In this document: positions 29,594-40,204 of the stretch, piece by piece | Numbering within the stretch: the stretch's first letter is position 1 | Layout: each line of letters starts with the position of its first letter | From: Macrothele yani | Lineage: Eukaryota > Arthropoda > Arachnida > Araneae > Macrothelidae | Assembly (NCBI GenBank): GCA_039090855.1 | Contig: CM077024.1 | Span: forward strand, 63,201,594-63,265,593 | Direction: 5' to 3' | DNA: 64,000 nucleotides | Translations under genes and position numbers: made by a program | Notes under the pieces: generated by a model | Databases searched by the model: none | Told to the model about the DNA's origin: nothing | Seen by the model: only the letters and a program-made list of their open reading frames with translations

Positions 29594-32500
29594 AGCATGG
29601 AGTGGTTCGAATACAGGCAGCTATTTTGTTTTTATTTTTTTTTCTTGGAGGTTCTCCAGAATTTAATGAAAAATGACCGTAGGGGAGGGTATGTATATTG
29701 TCCGAGGATACGACTCGCTTGTTGTCATATGGGGAAAGAGATGTTTTGTTTATGACAACAGTAAAAACAGAATGTTTCAAGCTTCGAATGCTATAACTCA
29801 TGTTCTTTTTTTCTTGCTTGTGAAAGAGTGAAGACTTGAAGTCGTTGAGGCGAAGTTGCTGTGAAACGACGGTTTTGCTCACGCCTTTGGCTTTCTTAAC
29901 TTCTTCTTCATCTGTAGCAAACGCATACATTTTTGGTCTAAGACCAACAAATTCTTTTATGGCAGTTCCATGGGTCTCATCTTTAAATTTCCCAATCACT
30001 TTTTTTGTTTTTAAGACAAAACAGAGGGTGCGATGGGGGGTAGGAACTGGTGTCTAATTCATCTTTAATGTTTTCCATATCTTTATATAGATCTTCTGTT
30101 TTTATGTGATAGAAGAAACTATCAGTATCCATATAAAGAATGGAAATGTTTTCTTGAAATAAAGGTTTCATCACCTCATAATGGAAGTCGTACATCCTAG
30201 TTTTAGAGATGTCTAGAATGGCGACTCCCAAATAAATGGGTTTGTTGAAGGTGAGGTGGGTGACATTAAAATGCATAGACACCAGAAATTTTCCTTCTGC
30301 TTCATTTTTTAGTATGGTGCGGTCTTTAAAATTGGGCTTATTGAGCAACTTTTCCAGTCTATTGTCTTCGCATACCAACTCAACTTGGGTACGGTTGCGA
30401 ATATTTTCCATCGTTTTGCCAAAGACAGAATTGTTCATGAGTTTGAAAAAATCTTTCTCAAACTCATTTTTAGCCCGCTTTCTCATCTCGGTATTCAATT
30501 GAATATAGGGCTGCAACCACTTGCTCTGATCAAAGCTTAACCCCCGATGCACTTTTGTTATGATGAGACCCGCTTTGACTGCCTGCTTCAGAAGCTGATA
30601 ATGAGCCACGTACCTGGATTTTTTATTTAACGTAGTCAATAATTTGACCTGCCTGGTTCCAGGTACAACTTCCGTTTCCGCACAAAACGGTAAATCCGAA
30701 TGAAGATTGTGAAGGGAGTCCGGATAGCTGATGTCAACATCGAGAAAGTATCCCGTGCTGGCATCATCCGCTATGTTCATAACATCCAAAAACTTCAATT
30801 CTTCATCGGAAATCCACCGGAAATTTTTGTGAGGAAGACGAAAATTATCCATTGCAAATCCATAAAGATTACACACGTCAAGATAAATGATGAAACTGGC
30901 ATCTTTGGAGACATCAAATTTTTTTAAATACTTATTATTTGCCTCAGCATACCGTTTCACACACATACACAAGCCACCCCGCTTTCCACTCTCCAGAAAA
31001 AGTAGCATATCATAGTCACTTAAAAGCTGGAGAGAGACTTTTGTGCATTTGAGCATGGCGGACCAACTTAAACCAGGACAACTAAAAAACCAGGCAGGAT
31101 CTAACGTATAAGTGTCCTGACAAATATTTCTAAAATTTTCAAAAACATCGGCCAAAATGAGCACATCTGTTTTTAAGTACACATCTGCATACTGGCCTAA
31201 ATTCTCAATCTTCAAGACCGCCCATACTTTTTTGGCATGCTCATAGTCTTCTTCTGAAATGTGTGAATCTGTTAATTTATTGAAGAAGGCTGAAGCTGGA
31301 GGGAGAGACGTTTCTTCCAACTTGCTGTATGAGGAAAGGTAATCATAGGGGAAGATACCTTTCTGCGTTAGGAGGAAAAATTCTTCATCATTAGGAATAA
31401 GCTGTCGTGTAATTTTAAAATGCGTTCTCGGAAGATTATTTGCTAATTTTGATAAACTGCTTGGCATGAATCTAAAACTGTCCAGGAAACGAACTTCAAG
31501 CCCACCCATCTTTTTTGAAAATGAAATAAATTTTTCGGTCGACTCGGGGATGACAGTGATTTCTCCAGGAAGGCAATCTAGTTCTTTAATGATGAAATGC
31601 GAGTCGTATCCTGAAAGGTTATGCATCAACACAGGAACAAAGGAAGGATTTTTAAAGTTGATGTTGCATGAAGAATGAGCGGGTCCTCTGAAATTTCCAG
31701 TACGATGATCGTGGTCCGCCACTTTCTTTTTTGATTTGCTGCAGGAATTAAATCCACCTTCACCACAAATATGACATATGCTTGCTTTCCGAAAAGATTC
31801 TTTTTCTGCCTCCGTCAAAGGATTCATGGGAATAATCATTTTATAATTTTTTTCCATGACTTCAACATCTTCTTTGAGAGTGTGAAGGAAATGACTCACA
31901 ACTCCCTGCTCTGCTCTATGCGATCGGAAAACATCATAACGACCTTCCACATCTTTTATGTAATAAGCATATGACATAACCTCATGGGACTGAGTGGGAG
32001 TGGTGAAGGACTCGCTTGGATTTGGGATCGGACCTTGAACTGGTTTTAACACGCTTTCAAAATCAGCGTAAACAACAAAAGGAACCCGCTGACTGAACTT
32101 GAAGTCTTTAAACTGCAATTCTTTATCTTCAGGCATCTTGATCAGGACAGATTTGTTTTTATTACATAATTTTTTGTGCTCATTTAATTTTTCCTCTCCA
32201 TTGCAACGAGTGTCATAAGTTTTAAAACACTTTTTGCAGATGTGTACTTTGTTTCCTATTTTTGACAATTGACTGGAAATAAGCCGCTCAAAATTTGTAA
32301 TGTAAGCAAAGTGGTTGCAACCTCCATTTTCTAAATATATTAAATCTCTATGGTCCGCCAGCTCTTCTTCACATACTTTGATTGGGAAAATTTTTCCAGC
32401 TTCATCGATGCCATAAATGTTAATGCTGATGTTATTAACCTTTTCAAATTTTGGAACGTCAGAAATCTTCACGGGATATTCTACACAATCCCACTTGTAT

Positions 32501-34003
32501 CCACCTTCGAAAAGAGGATCGCTGAGATAGGAGGCTACCTTTTCTCGATTTCTTTGATCTTGAAGGCGTGGGGTCCACACGGCATATTTAAAGCAGAAGG
32601 TATCTAAATTTTGAACGTTCACGACAGCTTTTTTCTTCTGAATATGGCTGGGAAGCACAATAAATGAAGCTCCTCTCAATGGTTTAAACCGATTAACCCG
32701 GAGTTCGAACCACTCTACGTGCGAAAACATCCAGCCTGAACCTTTCAATTCACATTCGGAACATTCAGTGAGTAGTTTCCTGGACATGATATGAAAAAAT
32801 TCCCCGAGATTTGTCGACCGATACACTGGCTTATTAGTTGTTTTTAAATTCCGAGAACAATGATCAAATTCCTCCGGGTCATCGGATTTAGGCTTTTTAA
32901 AGGCTGCCTGCATAAATGCATTCACTTTAATGGATGGGTGGGCTGCCAGTGCATGTTCTACAATGCTAATTGAAGAATGATTGAGGTCATTCAAAAATGT
33001 GGAGAGACAGTCCGCTGTTTCCCTTTCGGGAACGATTTTATAGGTTTGCAGGCGGTTCTGAGCCACCGACTGCACTTGTATGAATCTTCCCAAATTTAAA
33101 GGGGGAAGAATGGAAGCTTCGGGGCTGGGGTCTACGACCTCCCGACTTGGGCCGACAACAACGAGGCCTACAGCATTGGAAGGGCCCGCGGCAGCAAGAT
33201 CCTGGAGACTGGGCCCCACGAAATTTGAGGGGCTCGCTTGAAGGTTGGGGTCTGCAGCATTGGAGGGGCCAGCCGAAGACGCATTCGTCGAGTTCCCACC
33301 CTCCTGAATTCCCGAATGAAATTTAGAAATGTGTTTCTTCATGTCCGATTTCCTAGAGAAACCCTTGTTGCAAATAATACAGGAAAAAGGTTTTATCCCC
33401 GAATGAATTCTTTTGTGACGGTAAAAATTCCTCTTCAAAGTGAAGACCTTCTGACAGATCTCACAAGAAAAATGTCGAGGAGGAACTTCATCAGGAACGA
33501 AGGAGGAAAGCAGGTCTTGGCTCAAGGGAAATTCTTCCAAGGCCTGCAGGATGTCTGAATTTTGAAGAAACAGTTGTTCATCAGCAAGCCACCAAGCACC
33601 CTGAGAAAGAACAAAAAAAAAAAAAAATTAGCCCTCTCCCCTAACAATTCATTTTCATGAAATAAAATTGTGTTGGGAAATTACGGAATTCTCACATAGG
33701 GAATAAACTTTTTAATTGTTTTTAAAGCTAAAGGGAGTTAACGCAAAAGAATGAATTTCTAAATTTCTTTAAAAAAAAAATAACTAACACGTTTTTCCTC
33801 AAGAGAATAAACGATTCTACTAACTTGTTTTTCCTTAAGGGAAAAATATAAAATCATTTTTGTCTGAGAATAACATACATCTAAATTCTAGAAATCACGT
33901 TGGGGGACCTAACAATGACTGAAAAATAGCATACAAAGAAACGAGCTCTTACCTCTTCCATTGCTGAGACTGCGGGGGATCCTCCATCATTAGAAATATC
34001 CAT
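29592..34003 (-). pseudogene. Protein-primed DNA polymerase B, spliced, with N-terminal zinc fingers; one 3' frameshift
   Basis: Exon 1 (33953-34003) codes 17 residues and exon 2 runs from 33600. Two C2H2 zinc fingers open exon 2 (FSCEICQKVFTLKRNFYRH, FSCIICNKGFSRKSDMKKH). Exonuclease motifs: VVYADFESVL (Exo I), MHNLSGYDSHF (Exo II), YLKTDVLILADVF (Exo III). Polymerase motifs: IYLDVCNLYGFAM (A), FFKLMNNSVFGKTMENIRNR (B), ILYMDTDSFFY (C, DTD). The frame ends at 29983. At a T7 run (30000-30006, + strand) it changes by one base, and the conserved C-terminus (GKFKDETHG, GLRPKMYAF, LPYGHF) follows in another frame to 29592. Role: replicates the element by protein priming. About 1,300 residues in all, usual for Polinton PolB. 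Confidence 0.95.
33601..33952 (-). other. Spliceosomal intron in the PolB gene
   Basis: On the - strand, donor GAG|GTAAGAG at 33953/33952 and acceptor T14-GTTCTTTCTCAG|GGT at 33601/33600. Both sides are phase 0 and open without stops; the intron is 352 bases and AT-rich. Confidence 0.8.
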
Positions 34004-34093
34004 TATGTTACAGAAGTTTAACTATTCTGAGGTCGGTACAATCGTACTTTTATCTGAATAAGAAAACTGAGAGGGAGGAATGGCGAAGCTGAA

Positions 34094-34100
34094 TTTTATA
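34094..34100 (-). promoter_or_regulatory. TATA box of the PolB gene
   Basis: TATAAAA on the - strand, about 91 bases upstream of the exon 1 ATG (34003). Confidence 0.6.
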
Positions 34101-34103
34101 GCA

Positions 34104-35271
34104 AACGCGAATACCCTTTGACCCCTAACTTCCACGAATCACCACAAGAGAACATAACATTTATAGAGGGGACATGGAACCGGAAAAATCTAGTTTTCTC
34201 ACATGACACTCACGATGGAATATCCGACCGATGTGTTTATCAGCAGTTCAAGCTTAGAATAGTACTTTGAAACAAAAAGAACACAGCGGAAGGAGAATTT
34301 ATCTTATGTAAACAGACCCTGAGAGTCAGCAGCAAAAGGTTATCTGACGACGAAAAACAAAAATGGTTCTTCGGGGGTATTTGTATCATTGAAGAAACAG
34401 GAAGGACAATTATCTAAAGTCGACACCGTAGCACGTTAGGATGTAAATAGCATACTTTTAATCATAGACTACTTTAAACTTTGTAATCTTTCTAACTATT
34501 CACAACAACGAACAAAGGGAAAGGAAATCCTTCAGCATCTGACAGAGATTAGGTTAATGAGGGAACACGCGGGACTAACCCATGCTTTCCTTCATTGATA
34601 TCAAGAATGAATATTCTGGGAGAAATCAAACACCGCAACGGAAGGTCGATTTATCTAAAGTCAATACAAGAACACACAGGATACAAATTACTCCCGTACA
34701 TTTTACTTCACCTTTCTCAGAAGGTCGCTTCAAGAACACTGGGGAAGGAAGGCTAATCTTATGTCAATAGCCTCCGTGCCTTTCTACACTAGAAACAAAG
34801 GAAAAGATAACGAGCATGCATAACGGCGAAAAATAAATTCGAAATGACAGAAAAGATCCATTTATGAACAAAAATAAGATATCATAATAACATTTCTTGA
34901 GATGAGGACATGACCGTATTATTAGAGAAAATAAAAGAGAAATAATACTTACCCTACATAATTTTCATTAGGGAAGACACATGAGGAATTCATGAAAATT
35001 AATTGAAAAAAAAATACATCAACAAATTACGAGGGAAAAAACGTTTTACATAACAATAACCTAAGGAGGTGGGTCGAGAGAGGGGAAAATAAATAAAGAA
35101 ACAACCTTCATTAAATTTAAAAAAAAGAATAAACCTTCATTGATTTCCCCCCCCCCAAAATTCGACAAAGTCCAATAAATACTACTATCTTCGGAGATAA
35201 GCACACACTTCGGTCGAGGGGGGAAAATTGCAGCGGGGAATTGGAGGCTGCTACTGACCACGCCCCGCCCC
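34104..35271. other. Polinton right non-coding arm
   Basis: No gene found. Two imperfect internal copies share AGAACACA/GGAAGGAGAATTTATCTTATG-like sequence (about 34280-34320 and 34740-34765), and a TTTATCTAAAGTC motif recurs near 34400 and 34650. Confidence 0.55.
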
Positions 35272-35383
35272 CTCCGTTCGCTCGGCTGCAGCTTGCTCCG
35301 GCTGGCTCCGGCTGCTCCGGCCGACACCTAATGTTAAGTCTATGGGCTGCGGTTTAAGCCAGAATCCGTCATTTTCTACTACT
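35272..35383 (-). repeat. Polinton right terminal inverted repeat
   Basis: Inverted copy of 18900-19011, same length (112 bp) without gaps and with one mismatch. Followed directly by TATGTA (35384-35389). Confidence 0.95.
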
Positions 35384-35393
35384 TATGTATGCT

Positions 35394-35714
35394 CAGGGCC
35401 GGATGGAGCTCTTGCGGGGTCCTAGGCGAAATTTCATTGCGGGGCCCAGAGCAAAATTTCATTGTGGGCACTAAAAAATAAATCGCATATTTTAATAAAG
35501 TCGTTTTTGAAAATTATCGCTCGCGAGGAAGACACACGAACACTACCGTAAAGACAAAATGATTATCTCAAACAAAGAAGTATTTGCTTTACGTTTAAGA
35601 AAAAGACCATAATACGAACTGAAAGTTCAGAGAGAGAGAGAGAGAGAAGAGTGAGAGAGGAAGAGAATAGAGAAAGAGAGAAAAAGAGAGAGGGAGAGAG
35701 ATTGAGAAAGAAAG

Positions 35715-35746
<32 letters not shown>

Positions 35747-36930
35747 TGAGAGAGGAAGAGAATAGAGAAAGAGAGAAAAAGAGAGAGGGAGAGAGATTGA
35801 GAAAGAAAGGAGAGAGAGAGAGAGAGAGAGAAGAGTGAGAGAGGAAGAGAATAGAGAAAGAGAGAAAAAGAGAGAGGGAGAGAGATTGAGAAAGAAAGGA
35901 GAGAGAGAGAGAGAGAAAAAAAGAGAAATAGAGACACGAGGGAAGAGAGAGAGGAAGAGAATAGAGAAAGAGAGAAAAAGAGAGAGGGAGAGAGATTGAG
36001 AAAGAAAGGAGAGAGAGAGAGAGAGAAAAAAGAGAAATAGAGACACGAGGGAAGAGAGAGAGGAAGAGAATAGAGAAAGAGAGGGAGAGATAGAAAGAGA
36101 GAGAGGAAGAGAATAGAGAAAGAGAGGGGGAGAGATAGAAAGAGAGAGAGAGAGAAAGAGAGGAAGAGAGTAGAGAAAGAGAGAGAGAGTAAAAAGTGCT
36201 AAAATCTACGATTTTCTTTCCCTGGAGAAGATGTTTAGGTTGCATTGTGACTCTTATAACAGCTTATTCACAAAATGATAAAAAGATACCTGCTTTGAGA
36301 ATATTTTTGTATAGGAAATATAATAAGGATCCCTCTAAAATAAATTGGTATAAACGGGGTTTTTTTTTCCTGATACATGTTTAGTGATTGATTTTTAATG
36401 CACAGTGGAGTAACTGACAAATTAGTGACATTCTAAACTTTAAATACGCATTCATATATGAAAGTTGCCTTCCCCCCCCCCCCAATTTCTTGTAATGTTG
36501 GAAAAGTTGCCTCCATGTGTAGTCCGAAAGTAACTTGGGTATTGATGTTTTTATATCCTTAAATTAAAGTATCAAGTTTTCACACAAATTGTTGGATATA
36601 TAAAAGTAGGGCACCACAAAATGATGAAATTTAATTTGCTATTTCATGAATGCCGAAAATATTAAGGTGGTTAAATCATGTCGAAACTGCAAATCTCAGT
36701 GTCCATACGACGAGCAGGGGGGATAACGTATTAAAAAAATGGGGAGATTGGAAACAAACAAAAAAACTTTCAAAAATATATTTTTCAGGGCCTTGCGCCC
36801 CAAAAGTAACAAAAAAATTTAGTTAAATTTTTTTACCGAAAATTATTTTGTTTTCTAAACTGCGAGGCCCTCTGAAGGCGTGGGGCCTGGGGCGACCGTC
36901 CCGGTTGCCCCCATGGTCCAGCCGGCCCTG
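35394..36930. mobile_element. Non-autonomous hAT-type element, 1.54 kb
   Basis: Left end CAGGGCCGGATGGAGC and right end GGTCCAGCCGGCCCTG are short TIRs of the same kind as the hAT at 5171. The 8-bp duplication TGTATGCT is at 35386-35393 and 36931-36938. No transposase; the interior is largely the GA satellite. Its left duplication overlaps the Polinton's TATGTA by four bases, so the two elements sit ten bases apart at most. Confidence 0.88.
35630..36190. repeat. GA-rich higher-order satellite
   Basis: GAGA runs with a recurring 90-112-bp unit containing GAAGAGAATAGAGAAAGAGAG and, in the first four units, GAGAGATTGAGAAAGAAAGG; about five copies. Confidence 0.9.
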
Positions 36931-37195
36931 TGTATGCTTGTAATGGAACACTGGAGTAATTTTTACAAACCACCAAAAATAAAAGTTCAGAGAATTTACA
37001 ACTACGTCCATCTTCCAGGAGTTCTTGCTTGCCTTTAAGGGGGATGAGCCCCCACCTGCCCCCTGCTAGCTACGGCCGTATCATATATTTTTTTTCTCTC
37101 TCTGGTTCTTACCTGTGTACTTACAGGAAAGAATCCAAGGGATCAGTGGCGAACCCACGGACAGGGCTTAAGCCTCCTCCAAGGAGATTGAGAAT

Positions 37196-37700
37196 GACGT
37201 ACGTCACAAATTAAGCATTCAAAAACAGTGGCGTAGGCAGAAATTTTTTAGGGGGAGTCCGGACCCGAGGACCACCCCCTTGGCTACGCCTATGTTCAAA
37301 AATATTATTTTACTCGTTCAAAAAATTACAGTGTCTGACAGAGTGTCTTCTATTACATGGTGTCTTCTTCCCAAAAAGATTAAGAGCGACGTACGTCACA
37401 AATTAAACATTCAAAAATATTATTTTACATGTTCAAAAAATTACATAGTGTCTTCTATTACATGGTGCCTTTTCTCCAAAGCTAAAAAGTGATTAAAAGC
37501 GACGTACGTCACAAATTAAACATTCAAAAATATTATTTTACATGTTCAAAACATTACATAGTGTCTTTTTCCCAAAGCCCCAAAGAGATTAAAAGCGACG
37601 TACGTCACAAATTAAACATTTAAAAATATTGTTTCACATGTTCAAAAAATTACATAGTGTCTTCTTCCCAAAGAAATTAATAGCGACGTACGTCACAACC
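37196..37700. repeat. Minisatellite marked by palindrome GACGTACGTC
   Basis: GACGTACGTCACAAATTAA starts units at 37196, 37388, 37501 and 37597, and a last partial unit at 37685. Units of about 90-113 bp share CATTCAAAAATATTATTTTA and TTACATAGTGTCTTC. The first unit is lengthened by the hAT derivative at 37226. Confidence 0.88.
37226..37294. mobile_element. 69-bp miniature hAT-like insertion
   Basis: Starts CAGTGGCGTAGGCAG, ends CTACGCCTATG, and is flanked by TTCAAAAA (37218-37225 and 37295-37302). The duplicated 8 bases are part of the satellite unit sequence, giving an empty-site reference in the neighbouring units. Confidence 0.75.
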
Positions 37701-37780
37701 GTACATAAATTATAAGCATCCTTAGGTGTAAAATTTTAGTCTTTGACTCTGCTCTTGGGTGCATATACTGTATATATATA

Positions 37781-39333
37781 CACTGCGGGACAATTGCTAA
37801 GGACGGATGACAATAGCAACGATAGCAAATATAAAATAGAAGGCAGGAAAATGTCGAAATTAGCATAAGTGCGGGATACAGTAAGACGTGTTGTGCGTAT
37901 GCAAATTTTGGATTGCCGAACTTGTTCGTGACGTCATAGCGCTGATAAGTTGGCTGATAAGAGATATAAAGGATTTGACACGTATTGACCGTTGTTGTTC
38001 AAACGCAAAGTTGAAAGGGAAAGAATCAAATGACGAACTTGCAATTTGCAGTATGTCTTCCCGACATCACCTAGATGATTTTACGCGTGGCCGTATTATT
38101 GGCAAGATTGAAGAAGGGCGAAAAATAACAGATGTTGCCAGGGAGTTCAACGTTAGCCACAGTGTTGTTTCAAGGCTTTGGAAATCATTTCAAACAAATG
38201 GAGAATGTAGCAAACGTCACGGGGGAGGTCGTGTTCGCAGTACGACACCTGCAGAAGATCGGTACATAGTGCTATCAACAAAAAGACACCGGCGCAGCAC
38301 AGCTAGTGAGGTAGCAAATCAGTTTATGGCTGCTACTGGCAAGCGGATCTCCCGAAAAACTGTCGCCAGACGTTTGCATGAAGGAGGACTATACGCCCGC
38401 CGTCCTGTTGTGTGCATCCCATTGTCCAGATATCACCGTACCGCCCGTTTTCAATGGTGCCATCAACATCGCAATTGGACTGATAACGACTGGTCTGCTG
38501 TCCTCTTCTCAGATGAGAGTAGATACAGTCTATCGTCTGATTGTCGACGACAACTGATCTGGCGTGATAGTGGTACTGCATATTGTCCAGCAAACAAACG
38601 GGAAAGGGACCGATATCCGACATGTAGTGTCATGGTATGGGCTGGCATCATGATCAATGGCCGTACGTCCCTCTATGTGCTTCCAACTGGGACTGTGACT
38701 GGCCAACGATACATTAATGATGTTCTGCTACCTCATGTTCGCATGTTCCGTGGTGCTGTCGGTGATAGATTCATTTTCATGGACGACAACGCAACATGTC
38801 ATCGAACAGTCGCTGCCCAGGAGTGTTTTGAGAGCGAGGATATTCAACGCCTCGTATGGCCAGCACGTTCTCCAGATCTGAATCCCATTGAAAATGTGTG
38901 GGATGCTTTGAGGAGGAGTCTTGCTGGTCGCCAATGCCCTCCAATAAAAAAGGATACCCTCATCCGTGCACTGACAGAGAAATGGGATAAATTACCCCAA
39001 CAGCTGCTTGATAATGTTGTGCAAAGCATGACACAACGTGTGGAATCTTGCATCGTCCTCCATGGTGGCCATATCCCGTATTGACATCTTACGCCGGAAC
39101 GCCTGCGGACGGTAATTGCATTTTTTTCACGTTTACGTATTCTGCACAAAATGGCCTGTTTGTCCCTTGAACACGTTCCAAAGACTTCTGGATTTCAGAG
39201 CACAATAAATTGTATTTCTTGTAATGTCCTGGCATTCTGACATTATTTTATTTCACTTGGCATCCAACCACACTTACTTTTTTATGCGCTATATAGCCGT
39301 TTATGATCCGTCCTTAGCAATTGTCCAGCAGTG
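37781..39333 (+). mobile_element. Tc1-like transposon with intact transposase
   Basis: Inverted ends CACTGCGGGACAATTGCTAA (left) and CACTGCTGGACAATTGCTAA (right, reverse complement), continuing AGGACGGAT, each next to TA. 1,553 bp. It lies against the 5' edge of a truncated RTE copy and splits that copy's target duplication. Confidence 0.93.
38053..39084 (+). CDS. Tc1-type DD34E transposase, full length
   Basis: 343 residues from MSSRHHLDDFTRGRIIGKIE. Helix-turn-helix 1 is about residues 8-55 (ITDVAREFNVSHSVVSRLWK), a GRPR-like hook is reduced to GGGRVRSTTPAEDRY, and HTH 2 includes ASEVANQFMAATGKRISRKT. Catalytic residues: Asp in LFSDESRYSL, Asp in FIFMDDNATCHRTV, Glu in WPARSPDLNPIENVWDALRR. 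No stops or frame changes. Family role: excises and reinserts the element at TA. A longer open frame begins at 37888, but the Met at 38053 matches the family's N-terminus. Best candidate here for a working transposase. Confidence 0.93.
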   Translation: MSSRHHLDDFTRGRIIGKIEEGRKITDVAREFNVSHSVVSRLWKSFQTNGECSKRHGGGRVRSTTPAEDRYIVLSTKRHRRSTASEVANQFMAATGKRISRKTVARRLHEGGLYARRPVVCIPLSRYHRTARFQWCHQHRNWTDNDWSAVLFSDESRYSLSSDCRRQLIWRDSGTAYCPANKRERDRYPTCSVMVWAGIMINGRTSLYVLPTGTVTGQRYINDVLLPHVRMFRGAVGDRFIFMDDNATCHRTVAAQECFESEDIQRLVWPARSPDLNPIENVWDALRRSLAGRQCPPIKKDTLIRALTEKWDKLPQQLLDNVVQSMTQRVESCIVLHGGHIPY

Positions 39334-39342
39334 TATATAAAG

Positions 39343-40149
39343 ATTAATGGAGATTATCTGACACACCTTCGTTTTGCTGATGACGTAGTCATTTTTGCAA
39401 CTACCCCGTCAGAGCTACAGAGTATGATCCAGGAACTTGCTGACAAGAGTAAAAAAAGTGGGATTAAAAATGAACTTTCAGAAGACAAAAGTGATGTACA
39501 ATGCTTTTACAAGAAATGAAGAGTTATCGATTGATGGAGAAAAGCTGGAGATAACAGATATGTACGTTTTCTTGCACAGCAGATATCAAGTGAGGGTCAC
39601 ATTGATGAAGAAATTAATCGGCGTATAAAACTTGCTTGGAGAGCTTTTGGAAGAAACAGCATAATTTTCAAGAGCAATATGCCATTATGTCTTAAAAGGA
39701 AAGTGTTTGATTAATGCATCCTTCCAGTGCTTACGTATGGTGCAGAGACGTGAACCTTAACTAAAAGAGACATACAAAGGCTGCAGACAACTCAAAGTAG
39801 CATGGAGAGGTGCATGTTTGGTGTAACCAGGAGAGATAAGAAGAGGAACTCGTGGATCCGAAAAATGACAATAGTGGAAGACATCATGATCAGATTTAAA
39901 TCCCTGAAATGGCAATGGGCTGGACATACTGCCAGAAGGACAGACCATCGATGGACAGCCGAAATGTTAGATTGTATTCCATGGGACAGGAAAAGACCCA
40001 GAAGAAGACCACATGGGAAATGGGTGGATGAAATTCGAAAGTATGCGGGAGTAACATGGAGGAGATTGGCACAAGACAGATCGTTGTGGAAGAAACTTGG
40101 GGAGATCGTCGTCCAGCAGTGGATTGATAATGGTTGACAATGATGATAC
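39343..40149 (+). mobile_element. 5'-truncated RTE LINE copy, decayed
   Basis: Encodes the RTE C-terminal third: INGDYLTHLRFADDVVIFAT (motif C), then the tail region ending QQWIDNG and GATGAT. Several frame changes (near 39455 and 39580) and stops. The 3' duplication ATATATAAAG (40150-40159) matches TATATAAAG at 39334-39342. Confidence 0.85.
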
Positions 40150-40157
40150 ATATATAA

Positions 40158-40185
40158 AGGTGGCTGTATATATATACAGCCACCT
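40158..40185. repeat. 28-bp perfect palindrome
   Basis: Arms AGGTGGCTGTATAT and complement, no spacer. Just outside the RTE 3' end; a second palindrome AACAAAAATTTTTGTT follows at about 40188. Confidence 0.9.
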
Positions 40186-40204
40186 CCAACAAAAATTTTT
40201 GTTA

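Larger units (their letters stand above)
18900..35383. mobile_element. Complete Polinton/Maverick (adintovirus-like) element, 16,484 bp
   Basis: Both ends start AGTAGTAGAAAATGACGG. The 112-bp terminal inverted repeats are 18900-19011 and 35272-35383, and the flanking duplication TATGTA (18894-18899, 35384-35389) has the 6 bp expected of Polintons. The gene complement is diagnostic: retroviral-type integrase, protein-primed PolB, major and minor capsid proteins, adenain-like protease and packaging ATPase. Left-arm genes run rightward and right-arm genes leftward, meeting near 26.7 kb. Several genes carry single disruptions. It also carries an ALKBH2-like gene that I do not know from the standard gene set. 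Confidence 0.97.

Noticed and set aside
18900..35383. Bacterial phage or plasmid origin for the compact gene cluster
   Set aside because: Gene set, TIR/6-bp TSD, spliceosomal intron, TATA boxes and poly-A signals are those of a eukaryotic Polinton; flanks are animal transposons.
35563..36245. Three long overlapping - strand open frames rich in Ser, Leu and Phe
   Set aside because: They are translations of the GA satellite (CTCTCT on the - strand); open in several frames, no real protein.
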